A stretch of DNA of 64,000 bases. Origin: Myxococcales bacterium. Lineage in GTDB: Bacteria > Myxococcota_A > UBA9160 > UBA4427. The DNA is taken from assembly GCA_012960035.1 (NCBI GenBank), contig DUBZ01000037.1:1-64000 (forward strand), read 5' to 3'. Below are positions 50,229-60,511 of this stretch, piece by piece. The translations under genes were made by a program, and so were the position numbers. The first letter of the stretch is position 1, and every line of letters begins with the position of its first letter. The notes beneath the pieces were generated by a model. It did not search any database. It saw only the letters and a list, made by a program, of their open reading frames with translations, and had not been told where the DNA came from.

Positions 50229-50273
50229 AGATCGACGATCGCCCCCTCACCTCAACCACACCACCGGAGCCCC

Positions 50274-51533
50274 ATGCGATTCGGCGTCTTCTACGAACAC
50301 CAACTCCCTCGGCCGTGGAAGGACGGCGACGAACATCGCATGTTCAGCGATGCGCTTGACCAAGTTTCCCTCGCCGACCGGTTGGGCATCGACTACGCGT
50401 GGGAAGTCGAGCATCACTTTCTCGAAGAGTATTCCCACTCATCGGCGCCCGAAGTCTTTCTCGCCGCGGCGGCTGGGCGAACCCAGAACATTCGCCTCGC
50501 GCACGGCATCCGTCAGGTGATCGCGAACTACAACCACCCGGCCCGCACCGCCGAAACCATCGCAACCCTCGACCTGGTTTCAAACGGTCGCGTGGACTTT
50601 GGCATCGGCGAAGGCGCAACCCGCCTCGAGCTTGGCGGCTTCAACATCCCCGCCAAGAAGAAGCGCGCGATGTCTCTCGAAGCCGCGGAACAGATCGCGA
50701 ACATGATGGTGATGGAGCCCTACCCCGGGTACGAAGGCGATTCGTTTTCGATGCCGTGTCGCAACGTACTGCCGAAGCCGCTTCAAAAGCCGCATCCACC
50801 CATGTGGATGGCGTGCACCAATCGCGACACGATCCGCGTCGCCGCGCGAAACGGATTGGGTGCCCTCGCCTTTTCCTTCATCGACCCCGAAGAAGCAAAC
50901 GCCTGGAGCGAGATCTACTACGACATCATCAAGAGTGAAGAGTGTGTGCCCCTAGGACACTCGGTCAACGCGAACCTTGCCGTGGTTTCCGCGTTTTCGA
51001 TCCACGCCGACCGCGCGGAAGCGATTCGCCGGGGACAGCAAGGCTTCGAGTTCTTTGGTTTCGCTTTGCAGTCGCTCGTCGCTCGGGACAGCGTGCCAGG
51101 CTATTCGCAGATCTGGGAGAATTTTCAAAACGAACGAAAGAAGGACGACGAAGAGTTGATCCGCCTCGCCTCAAGCGACGACCCCAGCCAGTTCGCTCAC
51201 GCCCCGGGAATCGGGACACCGGACGATCTCACCAAGCACCTGCTCGCGCTTCAGGCTTCGGGCATGGACCAAGTAATCTTGATGCAACAAGCGGGTCGCA
51301 ACAAACACGAGCATATCTGCGAAGCGCTTGAGCTCTTTGCAAAGGACGTCATGCCCAAACTCATGAAGGGGCGAGACGAACGCGAAGCAAACAAGGCCAA
51401 AGAGCTCGCGCCCTACATCGAAGCCGCGCTCGCCCGTAAGCAACGCATGGCACCGCTCAATCAGGACGAAGTGCCCGTCGTGCGCGCGTCAGTTGCGCGT
51501 GCCCAAGTCAACCAGGGCAGCGCGGATTCCTGA
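50274..51533 (+). CDS. LLM class flavin-dependent oxidoreductase
   Basis: MRFGVFYEHQLPRPW, AWEVEHHFLEEYSHSSAPEVFLAAAAGRTQNIRLAHGI. Confidence 0.92.
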   Translation: MRFGVFYEHQLPRPWKDGDEHRMFSDALDQVSLADRLGIDYAWEVEHHFLEEYSHSSAPEVFLAAAAGRTQNIRLAHGIRQVIANYNHPARTAETIATLDLVSNGRVDFGIGEGATRLELGGFNIPAKKKRAMSLEAAEQIANMMVMEPYPGYEGDSFSMPCRNVLPKPLQKPHPPMWMACTNRDTIRVAARNGLGALAFSFIDPEEANAWSEIYYDIIKSEECVPLGHSVNANLAVVSAFSIHADRAEAIRRGQQGFEFFGFALQSLVARDSVPGYSQIWENFQNERKKDDEELIRLASSDDPSQFAHAPGIGTPDDLTKHLLALQASGMDQVILMQQAGRNKHEHICEALELFAKDVMPKLMKGRDEREANKAKELAPYIEAALARKQRMAPLNQDEVPVVRASVARAQVNQGSADS

Positions 51534-51547
51534 CGCCTGTCTCGCCG

Positions 51548-52738
51548 CTAAACCGGTCGGCGTTCGTTCAGCCCAACCGCGTTTTCGCGCATGATCTTGC
51601 GCACTTCTTCGGGAGAAAATTTTTCGAGGTCGCCGAGGTAGTCGAGTGGCTCCGGCATCCCTTCGATGTGGGGCCAGTCCGAACCAAAGATCACGTGATC
51701 GGTTCCCATCATTTTGGCCACTTCGTTGACGTCGTCTTCCCAGAACGGGTTGACCCAGACGTGCTCGCGAAAGAGATCCGCCGGGTGGTCCTTGTAGTAG
51801 CCAGCCTGTCCAAGTCGGGCAGCCGACTGATTGAGCTTGCGGAACAAGTCGGGCAGGAACTCGGCGCCGTTCTCAATCGAGGCAATACGCAGATTCGGAA
51901 ATCGCTCGAAGAGGCGTTCGTACGCGATCGTGATCAAGAAGTCGTACGCGGCGCGTTCGATGTTGAAGTGCTTTACGTTCGGTGTGAATGCGCCGCCGAA
52001 GTCGGACGAAAAGCCGTCGCGTACATAACCGTGGGTCGTATAGCCGGAGTCCGACGCGTGAACAGCCACCGTGATGCCAGCTTCATTCACCCGAGCCCAG
52101 AAGGGGTCGAACATCGGATCGGAGGGTGAGCGCACGCCGTCGTTAAGGGTCCAAACGGCGGCCGGTCGTATCACGATCGTGCGAGCATCTTGCGCGATCG
52201 CCCATTCGAGTTCGCGGCACGCCCATTCGACGTCGACCAACGAGATGTAGGGCGACGCAAAGATTTTGCCCTTGTGGTTGCAACCCCAGTCTTCTTCGAG
52301 CCAGCGATTAAAGGCTCCGAACAAAGTCGTAACCGCTTCGGGATCGTGCTTCAGAAGTTCTTCGTACAAAACGCCGAGGGTCGGAAACACCCAGACCCCT
52401 TCGAGGCCCTGTTTCTCGATCACGTCGACGCGGGTGTCGCTCTTGATGTAGTAGTCGGGAAGCGGTTCGCGATCGGCGAGCAAGTTCGTGCTTTCCTTGC
52501 CCAACGGGTTGCCGCGGAGGTAGTCGCTGATTGCCCCCGGCTTGGCGATCGGGTTCCACGTTGGATTCTTTACCGCGTGGGCGAGCTTGCCGCCGACGAG
52601 GTGATGCTTGCGGCCCTCAATTTCGGCCCACTGAACACAGCGCCCTTGCATGGCCTTCGGGACGTGGCGCGTGAAGGCGTCGGGGCCTTCGTAGTAGTGG
52701 TTGTCGGCGTCGAATGCCGTGTAGTCAATTTCGATCAT
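51548..52738 (-). CDS. Amidohydrolase family (amidohydrolase 2) TIM-barrel protein
   Basis: MIEIDYTAFDADNHYYEGPDAFTRHVPKAMQGRCVQW, IFGSDWPHIEGMPEP. Confidence 0.92.
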   Translation of the reverse strand: MIEIDYTAFDADNHYYEGPDAFTRHVPKAMQGRCVQWAEIEGRKHHLVGGKLAHAVKNPTWNPIAKPGAISDYLRGNPLGKESTNLLADREPLPDYYIKSDTRVDVIEKQGLEGVWVFPTLGVLYEELLKHDPEAVTTLFGAFNRWLEEDWGCNHKGKIFASPYISLVDVEWACRELEWAIAQDARTIVIRPAAVWTLNDGVRSPSDPMFDPFWARVNEAGITVAVHASDSGYTTHGYVRDGFSSDFGGAFTPNVKHFNIERAAYDFLITIAYERLFERFPNLRIASIENGAEFLPDLFRKLNQSAARLGQAGYYKDHPADLFREHVWVNPFWEDDVNEVAKMMGTDHVIFGSDWPHIEGMPEPLDYLGDLEKFSPEEVRKIMRENAVGLNERRPV

Positions 52739-52925
52739 GGCGGTCTTGTCTCCTGGCATTTCGTGTTTGCGAGCAGAGGTATAGCTCGCCTCCGACAACT
52801 TCGTGTGATGAAGGCCATCCATGCGCAAAAACGCGAGCAGCCCGCCTGCCTTCTGGCTGCGCTTGCGGCGGCAAGCCGAGCAGAACAGACTAGTCTGCAC
52901 ATCGTCTCACCCGCTAGGAGTGCGC

Positions 52926-53369
52926 ATGTCCAGTGCCGACGACCGCTTTGCCATCATCGCTGCCCTCGATCGTTATGCCGAGTGCCTAGACACCCGCGAC
53001 TGGAAGGGTCTCGCCGACGTGTTTTCGCAAGACGTCGAAATCGATTTTGGTGTGTGGCGCGCAACCGACCTCGATGGCGTGCGAAAGAACATCAGCCAGT
53101 TTCTCGACTCGTGTGGGCCAAGCCAACACTTGCTGGGCAACTACCGCATCACCCTCGATGGCGACCGCGCAGCAAGCCGGTGCTACTGCCGTGTGATGCA
53201 CTTCGGCAAAGATGAGCACGCGGGCAAGACCTATGAGACCTGGCTCGAATATTCAGACCAATGGGTACGCGGCACTGCTGGGTGGCGCAGTGTTTCGCGT
53301 GTCGCAAAGGCCATGATGCAACAAGGGGATCCGACGCTCTTAGGCATCCCGCCGGATTTAAAGTTCTAG
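52926..53369 (+). CDS. SnoaL/NTF2-like protein
   Basis: MSSADDRFAIIAALDRYAECLDTRDWKGLADVFSQDVEIDFGVW. Confidence 0.88.
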   Translation: MSSADDRFAIIAALDRYAECLDTRDWKGLADVFSQDVEIDFGVWRATDLDGVRKNISQFLDSCGPSQHLLGNYRITLDGDRAASRCYCRVMHFGKDEHAGKTYETWLEYSDQWVRGTAGWRSVSRVAKAMMQQGDPTLLGIPPDLKF

Positions 53370-53893
53370 ACGAGTCCCGGGGTTCGATCGTCTGCGGGCC
53401 GCGGCACAAGTCGAAACGCCCAGACGAGATTCGAAAGGTCCTGATCGTCGGGTCCCGTCGAACCGTACTTCTTGCCGACAAGATCCAGAACCGCTCCAAG
53501 GTGACCTGGGTCTTCGGTTTTCACGAGGTTGACGGCGTAGCGTTTTCCGTCGATGCGAATTATCGCTCGCCCGTCGGCCAGGGCTTCATGGGGCCACTGC
53601 TTCCACAACGTAAAGTTCGGCAGCGCACACGGAATAAAGAGACTGTTGTCGTGATAGACAATCCAAACCGTGCGCGATCGCGGGGGTGCGAGGAGTTGGA
53701 ACTCGATGGTGTCGACGTCGGCAGCGAAGGACCAATCGAGCCCAGCGGTTTCTACCCAGTCGCCGCTCGTGAGCGCACCCCCTGCAACCGCTCCGACAGG
53801 TCCGTCTTGAAAGCGCGCAAAGGTTGAAACCGCGATACCCACCACGACCAAAGCAAGCAACACGTAGCCCGCACCACGCAGAATCGACTTCAC
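53366..53893 (-). CDS. Exported or membrane-anchored hypothetical protein
   Basis: GTG start; VKSILRGAGYVLLALVVVGIAVSTFARFQ N-terminal hydrophobic segment; shares a CTAG stop with the convergent gene. Confidence 0.65.
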   Translation of the reverse strand: MKSILRGAGYVLLALVVVGIAVSTFARFQDGPVGAVAGGALTSGDWVETAGLDWSFAADVDTIEFQLLAPPRSRTVWIVYHDNSLFIPCALPNFTLWKQWPHEALADGRAIIRIDGKRYAVNLVKTEDPGHLGAVLDLVGKKYGSTGPDDQDLSNLVWAFRLVPRPADDRTPGLV

Positions 53894-54049
53894 GACGCAC
53901 CTCCGAGGTCGCTTGAATTGCGACGGTGGAAGTATCGCATGCTCGTGGTCGTTGTGGGAGCATGCGAGTCGACACATCAATCTGACCTCGGTATAGAGAT
54001 TGGCCAGCGGTAAGATGCCAACCCTCCTCCAGAGAAACGAGGCACGAAC

Positions 54050-55042
54050 GTGACCCTCAGCGCGGCACTGCGAATCAACATGACTGGCCTGTGCGATGAC
54101 CCGGCCGACGAAGCCCTGCGCTACCGCGCCGCCCTCGACATGGCGGTCTACGCCGAAGAGCAAGGCTTCATGGCGGTCAACTTCGAAGAACACCATTGCG
54201 CAGACAACGGTTGGCTCCCCGCGCCGCTCACCACCGCAGCGATGGTTGTCGCGCGCACGGAGCGAATTCGCGTGAGCGTCGCCGCCCTCCTCGTGACGCT
54301 CTACGACCCCATTCGACTTGCGGAAGACGTCGCGGTCCTCGACCTCGTAAGCGGCGGGCGCTTCAGTTTTGTTGCGGGCCTCGGCTACCGGCCGATCGAA
54401 TACCACGCGACCGGCAAACGCTGGGAAGATCGCGGGAAGTTGATGGACGAATGCCTTGACACCCTGCTCAAGGCGTGGACCGGGAAACCATTCGAGTACC
54501 GCGGCAAGACGATTCGCGTCACGCCGGTCCCCGTATCGCGTCCGCATCCGCTGTTTTTTGTCGGCGGCATGAGCGCAATCGCGGCCAAACGCGCAGCGCG
54601 GTTTTGCCTGCCCTTCTATCCGCCCATGGATCGTCCGGACCTAAAAGTGATTTACGAAGCCGAACTTGAGCGCCTCGGGCACCAGGGCTTCTACTACAGT
54701 CCCGGAGAAGGCAACACGATGCTCGTCGTCGACGAAGACCCCGATGCCGCTTGGGAGGAGCTCGGACCGTATTTTTTACGAGAGCTGTCGGAGTACAGCA
54801 GCTGGAAGCAAGACGGCGTACCTCGCCCGAGCGAAGAAGACGTGAACTCGGTCGACGACTTGAAGCAACAAGGGCGCTTCGAAATCTTGACGCCAGCGCA
54901 AGCGCGTGAACAACTCTCTGGCGCAAAGGCCGAAGTCGCAGTCCTCCATCCGCTTGCCGGTGGCGTTCCGCTTGATCGCGCGTGGTATCGGTTGCGGTTG
55001 TTCTGCGACGAAGTTCTGACGCCTCTACGACAAAAATCTTAG
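54050..55042 (+). CDS. LLM class flavin-dependent oxidoreductase
   Basis: GFMAVNFEEHHCADNGWLPAPLTTAAMVVARTERIRVSVAALLVTLYDPIRLAEDVAVLDLVSGGR. Confidence 0.92.
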   Translation: MTLSAALRINMTGLCDDPADEALRYRAALDMAVYAEEQGFMAVNFEEHHCADNGWLPAPLTTAAMVVARTERIRVSVAALLVTLYDPIRLAEDVAVLDLVSGGRFSFVAGLGYRPIEYHATGKRWEDRGKLMDECLDTLLKAWTGKPFEYRGKTIRVTPVPVSRPHPLFFVGGMSAIAAKRAARFCLPFYPPMDRPDLKVIYEAELERLGHQGFYYSPGEGNTMLVVDEDPDAAWEELGPYFLRELSEYSSWKQDGVPRPSEEDVNSVDDLKQQGRFEILTPAQAREQLSGAKAEVAVLHPLAGGVPLDRAWYRLRLFCDEVLTPLRQKS

Positions 55043-55119
55043 GCTACGACAAGAAGCCCGAGCCACAAACGGCTCGCGTTTTCCAAATCCCCACTCTGAC
55101 AGCAAAGGTTCCCCAAACC

Positions 55120-56010
55120 ATGAGCTACGAATACATCGCCTATGAAGTCGCGGATGGCCGAGCGCGCATCACGTTGAACCGACCCGAAAAACGCAACGCC
55201 CTCGCAAACCCACTGCTCGAAGAACTCGAGCACGCGCTCTGGGAAGCAGACGACGACAAACGCGTGCACTGTGTGATCTTGCGCGGCGCGGGCAAAGACT
55301 TTTGCGCGGGTTACGACCTCGCGGGGACCGGTGCCGCACCGCCGGACGACGGCGTGCCGCGACGCACCGGACGAACGATCGACGACGACATCTGGCAGCT
55401 CGAACGAAACAATCGCCGCATCCGAGCGCTATGGGAAATGCACAAACCTTCAATCGCGCAGATCCACGGCAACTGTCTTGCCGGAGGGACGGACCTCGCG
55501 CTCAACTGCGACATGATCATCGCAGCCGATAACGCTCGCATCGGTTTTCCACCCGCCCGCAACCTCGGCGCGCTGCCGAACAATATGTGGATTTATCACT
55601 GTGGCCCGCAATGGGCCAAGCGCCTCCAACTCACAGGGGACACGGTGACGGGCGAAGACGCTGCGAAGATCGGTTTGGTTTTGAAGTCCGTCCCCGCCGA
55701 CCTGCTCGAAGCCGAGGTTGAAGGTCTGGCGGACCGCATGGCGTTCATCGACCCCGACTTACTGTCCGCGAACAAGCGCATCATCAATATGTCGATGGAA
55801 CTCATGGGCGCGCAAGTACTGCAACGCCTCGCCGCCGAAAACGACGCACGCGGCCACCGCGCGCCAGCGACGAAGGAATATTTCGCGGCGGTGCGAGAGA
55901 AGGGACTCGCGGGCGCCTTCAAGGAACGAGACGAAAAGTTCGGAGACGGGCGCGCCCGGGTCGACGGTCCCGAGATTCGCGACGCGAATGGACACTTGGT
56001 CGAAGACTGA
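55120..56010 (+). CDS. Enoyl-CoA hydratase/isomerase family protein
   Basis: MSYEYIAYEVADGRARITLNRPEKRNALANPLLEEL, GAGKDFCAGYDLAG. Confidence 0.93.
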   Translation: MSYEYIAYEVADGRARITLNRPEKRNALANPLLEELEHALWEADDDKRVHCVILRGAGKDFCAGYDLAGTGAAPPDDGVPRRTGRTIDDDIWQLERNNRRIRALWEMHKPSIAQIHGNCLAGGTDLALNCDMIIAADNARIGFPPARNLGALPNNMWIYHCGPQWAKRLQLTGDTVTGEDAAKIGLVLKSVPADLLEAEVEGLADRMAFIDPDLLSANKRIINMSMELMGAQVLQRLAAENDARGHRAPATKEYFAAVREKGLAGAFKERDEKFGDGRARVDGPEIRDANGHLVED

Positions 56011-56040
56011 AGGACAACTCGCCGCGGGGCTCACCTCTAT

Positions 56041-56688
56041 TTATCCGCGGGGCTCGCCCCAATGTTCCCAGTACGTGACTTCCGCGGACGGCTTGCGCTT
56101 CGCGCGCTTGAGCACCGCGTCTTTCATGTATCCAACCGGGAGCAGCACGGTCTGGGATACGTCGTCGGGGATCCCGAGCGACTCGGCGACCTCTTGTTCG
56201 TGAAGCACAAGCAGCGACGTCCAGGTTGACCCGAGCCCGCGCGCTCGAAGCGCGAGCATCAGTGACCACGCTGCGGGCAGCACCGAACCATAGAAGCCGA
56301 CATTCATCGCGGCCGATCCGCCGGGCGGTCGTCCTTCCGCGCAGACGAGAATCAACGCCGGCATCTCGTGTAACCGGTCGGCCAGCGCGCGTTGGGTCGG
56401 TTTGAGTGATGCGCCCCGCGCCTCACTCAACACGTCGTAGGCTCGGCGGTATAAATCCGCGACAACCGCTTTCTTTTCTGGTGACGTGATGACTAAGAAG
56501 CGCCAGTTCTCTGCGTTGATTCCAGTGGGGGATTGCGTGGCGATCTCGATGCATCGCTCTATGACTTCGGGTTCGATGGGTCGCTCGAAGTCAATGCGCC
56601 TGCGAACGGAACGCGTGGTTTCGAGGACATGATCGATAGAGGCAAGATCGAGCGAGTCTTCATTCATCGCATCACGATCGCACGCCAC
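56041..56688 (-). CDS. Nitroreductase family protein
   Basis: VLETTRSVRRRIDFERPIEPEVIERCIEIATQSPTGINAENWRFLVIT. Confidence 0.9.
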   Translation of the reverse strand: MACDRDAMNEDSLDLASIDHVLETTRSVRRRIDFERPIEPEVIERCIEIATQSPTGINAENWRFLVITSPEKKAVVADLYRRAYDVLSEARGASLKPTQRALADRLHEMPALILVCAEGRPPGGSAAMNVGFYGSVLPAAWSLMLALRARGLGSTWTSLLVLHEQEVAESLGIPDDVSQTVLLPVGYMKDAVLKRAKRKPSAEVTYWEHWGEPRG

Positions 56689-56719
56689 AGTCGCCGTGCA
56701 CAGAGGAACGCAAACTTGA

Positions 56720-58348
56720 CTAAAGCGTCATCACGCATCCGTCTGCTCGTGGGTCCGTGCCTCCCCAAAGGACGCCATCCGGTTCGCGGCGAATCACCTG
56801 ACCGCGTCCATAGAGCACCTGTGCGAGACCCGCGCTCCGGGATATCGGATGTCCCATGTCCGCCAGTGCCGACAGGGTGGCTTCAGGTACACCGGGCTCA
56901 ACGTTGACGCCGCCCCCCGCAGTCCCGTCGACAATATTGAACCGCGCGCGATCGAGTGCAGCTTGCGGGTCGAGGCCATCGTCCGCGAGGGCGACCACAA
57001 CTTGCATATGACCCTGGGGTTGCATGTAGCCCCCCATCACCCCGAACGGCCCCCACAACGACCCGTCCGAATCGTGAGTCAACATGCCGGGGATGATGGT
57101 GTGATATGGCCGCTTGCCGGGTTCGAGCGCGTTGGGATGACTCGGGTCAAGACTAAAACCGAAACCACGATTTTGAAGCGAGAAGCCGGTGCCTTCAGCC
57201 ACGATCCCCGTTCCAAAGGCTTGATAGTTACTATTGATGAACGAACAAGCGTTGCCCGCAGCGTCGACACAACAAAAGTAAACTGTGTCCGAACTCGCAA
57301 GTGGGCTTCCATGTTCAATGTCGAGGCTTGCGCGACTCGGGTCGAGCTCGCGCAAGCGTGTTGCGGCGTAACTTGACGATAGAAGCTCAGCGATCGGAAC
57401 GCGCTGCCTCGCAGGGTCGGCGACGTGAAAGCGCGCGTCGGCAAACGCCAGGCGCATCGCTTCGATCATGAGATGAAAACGATCTGGCCCCATGGGGTCT
57501 TGCCCCTTGAGGTCGAGCTCCCGTAGCAAGTTGAGTGCGAGCAAGCTCGCAATGCCCTGTCCATTCGGCGGACATTCCCACACGCGCAGGCCGCGGTACT
57601 CGACTGAAATAGGTTCGTCCCAGGTGCTGGTGTGGCTCGCCAGATCATCCATCGCAAGTGCACCACCGTGCTCCTGCACTGCCGCGACGATCTTTTCGCC
57701 GATGGCTCCGCGATAAAACGCATCGCGACCGCCGCCCGCAATCATGCGCAACGAGTCCGCCATGGTGGGGTTTCGAAATCGCTCGCCCGCACGCGGCGCC
57801 CGACCCTCGATCATCAATTCCTTCCCGCCTCGCGAACGACCGAGTTGCCCCCGCACCCCGATGTCCCAAAGCCGGCTGTTGAAGGGCGCGACCGGAAAGC
57901 CTTCATCTGCGAGACGTACGGCGGGGGCGAGCAACGCGCTCATCTCCATTGAACCGTGACGCTCTCGCATGTCGAACCAACCCGCGCACGCACCGGGCAC
58001 GGTGACGGTGTGGGCATGATCGGAGGTCCAGCCGTCGCCGAGCCCATCTTCTTTGAGCCGATTGATCGAGAGCGCCGCTGGACTTCGCCCCGAACCGTTA
58101 AGCGCAGTGATCTCTTTAGTCGCTGCATCGAAATAGAGTGCAAAGCAATCGCCGCCGAGCCCGGTGTTGTTAGGTTCGACCACAGCCAGAGCGGCTGTGG
58201 TTGCAATCGCGGCGTCCGCGGCATTGCCACCTGCCCGAAGAATCTCAATGCCCGCTGAAGTCGCCAGAGGTTCCGTCGTCGCGACCATGCCGCGCGTCCC
58301 GCACATCGGGTGTCGAACCTGAGTGAGGTCGTGACTTAGATTCGCCAT
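56720..58348 (-). CDS. Gamma-glutamyltransferase family protein
   Basis: MVATTEPLATSAGIEILRAGGNAADAAIATTAALAVVEPNNTGLGGDCFALYFD; SSDTVYFCCVDAAGNACSFINSNY. Confidence 0.94.
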   Translation of the reverse strand: MANLSHDLTQVRHPMCGTRGMVATTEPLATSAGIEILRAGGNAADAAIATTAALAVVEPNNTGLGGDCFALYFDAATKEITALNGSGRSPAALSINRLKEDGLGDGWTSDHAHTVTVPGACAGWFDMRERHGSMEMSALLAPAVRLADEGFPVAPFNSRLWDIGVRGQLGRSRGGKELMIEGRAPRAGERFRNPTMADSLRMIAGGGRDAFYRGAIGEKIVAAVQEHGGALAMDDLASHTSTWDEPISVEYRGLRVWECPPNGQGIASLLALNLLRELDLKGQDPMGPDRFHLMIEAMRLAFADARFHVADPARQRVPIAELLSSSYAATRLRELDPSRASLDIEHGSPLASSDTVYFCCVDAAGNACSFINSNYQAFGTGIVAEGTGFSLQNRGFGFSLDPSHPNALEPGKRPYHTIIPGMLTHDSDGSLWGPFGVMGGYMQPQGHMQVVVALADDGLDPQAALDRARFNIVDGTAGGGVNVEPGVPEATLSALADMGHPISRSAGLAQVLYGRGQVIRREPDGVLWGGTDPRADGCVMTL

Positions 58349-58474
58349 CAAAACTCCAACGGTGGGTGTGCGGCAAAGAGGTCGCGGCGCGACCGGTATC
58401 GTACCACCTGAGCGTGTGCGATGATGCGGCCGCGCGTACAAGGCCCACCCCCTACCCGGATTCCACATCAAACA

Positions 58475-59245
58475 ATGACCGACTTCGATCTCAGTCTCGG
58501 CTACGTCGCGCTCTTGATCGGCACCGGGTTTGTCGCGGGCATCATCAACACGCTCGCGGGCGGTGGCACGAACCTCACGCTCCCGGCTTTGATGGTCATG
58601 GGAATTCCCGCCGAGTTTGCGAACGCGACCAACCGCGTAGGCGTGTTGCTTCAAAGTATCGTCGCGTTGTTTAGGTTTCGAAAGCTCGACCGCTTGCCCG
58701 CAGACGATGTCGGACCCATCTTACTTCCGACGATTGTGGGCGGGGTATTCGGTGCGATCGCGGCAGCCTACGCACCCTCAGTACTTCTCAAGCCCCTCCT
58801 GCTCGGCGCGATGCTCAGCATGACGACGATCATCCTGGTGAAGCCTGACGTGATCGCACCACCGCCTGACACGGTTCCGTTCCGAGTTCGTGACCGGCCT
58901 GCCTCGTGGTTCTGGCTCTGGCTCGCAGGGTTCTATGGCGGCTTCGTTCAGGCAGGCGTCGGCTTCATTCTCATCACCGCGATCGCCGGAAGCCTGCGTT
59001 ACGACCTGGTCAGAACCAACGCACTCAAGATGGTTTGTGTTTGCGCGTTTACCGCCATGGCGCTGGCGGTCTTCATCGCCCAAGGACTCGTGCTCTGGGT
59101 TCCGGGGCTCGTCTTGGCCGTGGGGACGATGGCCGGCGCAGATGCCGCGGTGCGCTTCGCGATCACCGCGAAGCCCTCAACCCTCAAATGGTTCTTGTTT
59201 GCAATGACGTTGTGCGGAACGGTTGCCGCCCTGCTCTCCGACTAA
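58475..59245 (+). CDS. TauE/SafE family sulfite exporter-like membrane protein
   Basis: GTGFVAGIINTLAGGGTNLTLPALMVMGIPAEFANATNRVGV, GGVFGAIAAAY. Confidence 0.9.
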   Translation: MTDFDLSLGYVALLIGTGFVAGIINTLAGGGTNLTLPALMVMGIPAEFANATNRVGVLLQSIVALFRFRKLDRLPADDVGPILLPTIVGGVFGAIAAAYAPSVLLKPLLLGAMLSMTTIILVKPDVIAPPPDTVPFRVRDRPASWFWLWLAGFYGGFVQAGVGFILITAIAGSLRYDLVRTNALKMVCVCAFTAMALAVFIAQGLVLWVPGLVLAVGTMAGADAAVRFAITAKPSTLKWFLFAMTLCGTVAALLSD

Positions 59246-59254
59246 CCCTGGCGT

Positions 59255-59893
59255 TTAGTCCCACTGCTCGTCTTTGGTTCCGAGTTCTTCCAGGCGTTCC
59301 TTCACCGAAAGCGGCGGGTATCCGGATCGCTCGCCCCGGCGAAGCGCCGCAACGTGCTCGCCTTCTTCGTCCCAGATGTGACAAGTATTCGCATTCGCAC
59401 CGATACGGCGTTCGCGTTCGGGTTGAGTCGCTGCGCCCAGAGGCGCATCGGCCGAACGCGCCTTGCGAATCGAAACGGACCACGTCGATTGCACGACGGC
59501 CGGCGCGATCGCCTGAAGCAGCGCGTTGGTGTGCGTGCAGCCCCGAGGTCCGCCGAAGAGATCACGGATCTTATGGTTGAAGCCGCGTGCAATCGAAAGG
59601 CCTACAAGTCTGGTGTAGTCGTCGGCGATGCGCGGACACGACGAATGCGGATGAGTTTCGAATAGAACCTGGGCGGCGGTGATCGTGAGCTTCGGCAGCC
59701 CCACACGGAGTTCGATCTGCATCTGATGCATTTCAAGCGGCGCAGCGTCGTCCTTCACGTACAAGCCGGGAGGCTTCAGATCGGATACGGCACCGCGCAC
59801 CAGCAGCTCGTCGTCCGAGTGTTGGTAGACGCGAACTTCGTAGTTGCGGGTGTGGAGCAGATCGAGGTCTTCGTCGGGAGGCAATAATGACAT
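59255..59893 (-). CDS. DUF2889 domain protein
   Basis: RNYEVRVYQHSDDELLVRGAVSDLKPPGLY, DLFGGPRGCTHTNALLQAIAP. Confidence 0.82.
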   Translation of the reverse strand: MSLLPPDEDLDLLHTRNYEVRVYQHSDDELLVRGAVSDLKPPGLYVKDDAAPLEMHQMQIELRVGLPKLTITAAQVLFETHPHSSCPRIADDYTRLVGLSIARGFNHKIRDLFGGPRGCTHTNALLQAIAPAVVQSTWSVSIRKARSADAPLGAATQPERERRIGANANTCHIWDEEGEHVAALRRGERSGYPPLSVKERLEELGTKDEQWD

Positions 59894-60047
59894 GCGGTGT
59901 TGTTAGCACGCGTCGTCCGAGATCCCTCTGCGGAGATGTATCGGCTCAATACGCAACGTCACAACGCGACCAGACGCGGCGCGCTCAGTTCCATATGCTC
60001 CTTCACGCGCAGCCGCCCGCGACCGACAACACCGATGAGGAAATTAG

Positions 60048-60500
60048 ATGCCCCTAGCTCAGCATCCAGTCTCGGAAATTAGGGACGCGTGGCACGCGTT
60101 CAAGGCGATTGAAACCCACACCGCCGCGGACGTCGAACGTCAGCTCGCTCTATTGTCTGACGACGTGGTCATGCAAAACCCAATGATGCGCGCGACCGGA
60201 AAAGACGAAGTTCGTGCGTTCCTCCTGCAAGACATTTACTGGAGCAAGCCTGTTTTCTCGTGGGAGTGCTTCAGCGAGGACCGCGTTGCGATGCGTTGGT
60301 CGCAGTTCCCGCTGCGCACAAAGCAACGCGAACCCGCCCTGCTGCATTCGTGTTCGACCTGGAAATACGCGGGCGGCGGGAAGCTCTCCCACTACTTTGC
60401 AACGTGGTGTCGTGTCGAGGCGCTCGGCGTTATGCAAGACGCTGGGATGCGAGTCGATCCGACGACGTTTCTGGGAGATATTGTCTCCCCAGCCAAGTAG
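60048..60500 (+). CDS. SnoaL/NTF2-like protein
   Basis: WHAFKAIETHTAADVERQLALLSDDVVMQNPMMRATGKDEVRAFL. Confidence 0.8.
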   Translation: MPLAQHPVSEIRDAWHAFKAIETHTAADVERQLALLSDDVVMQNPMMRATGKDEVRAFLLQDIYWSKPVFSWECFSEDRVAMRWSQFPLRTKQREPALLHSCSTWKYAGGGKLSHYFATWCRVEALGVMQDAGMRVDPTTFLGDIVSPAK

Positions 60501-60511
60501 GGAGACCAGAC

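Noticed and set aside
56021-56056. Direct repeat CCGCGGGGCTC spaced about 25 bp
   Set aside because: Only two copies, one inside the nitroreductase C-terminus; probably chance or a small local duplication.
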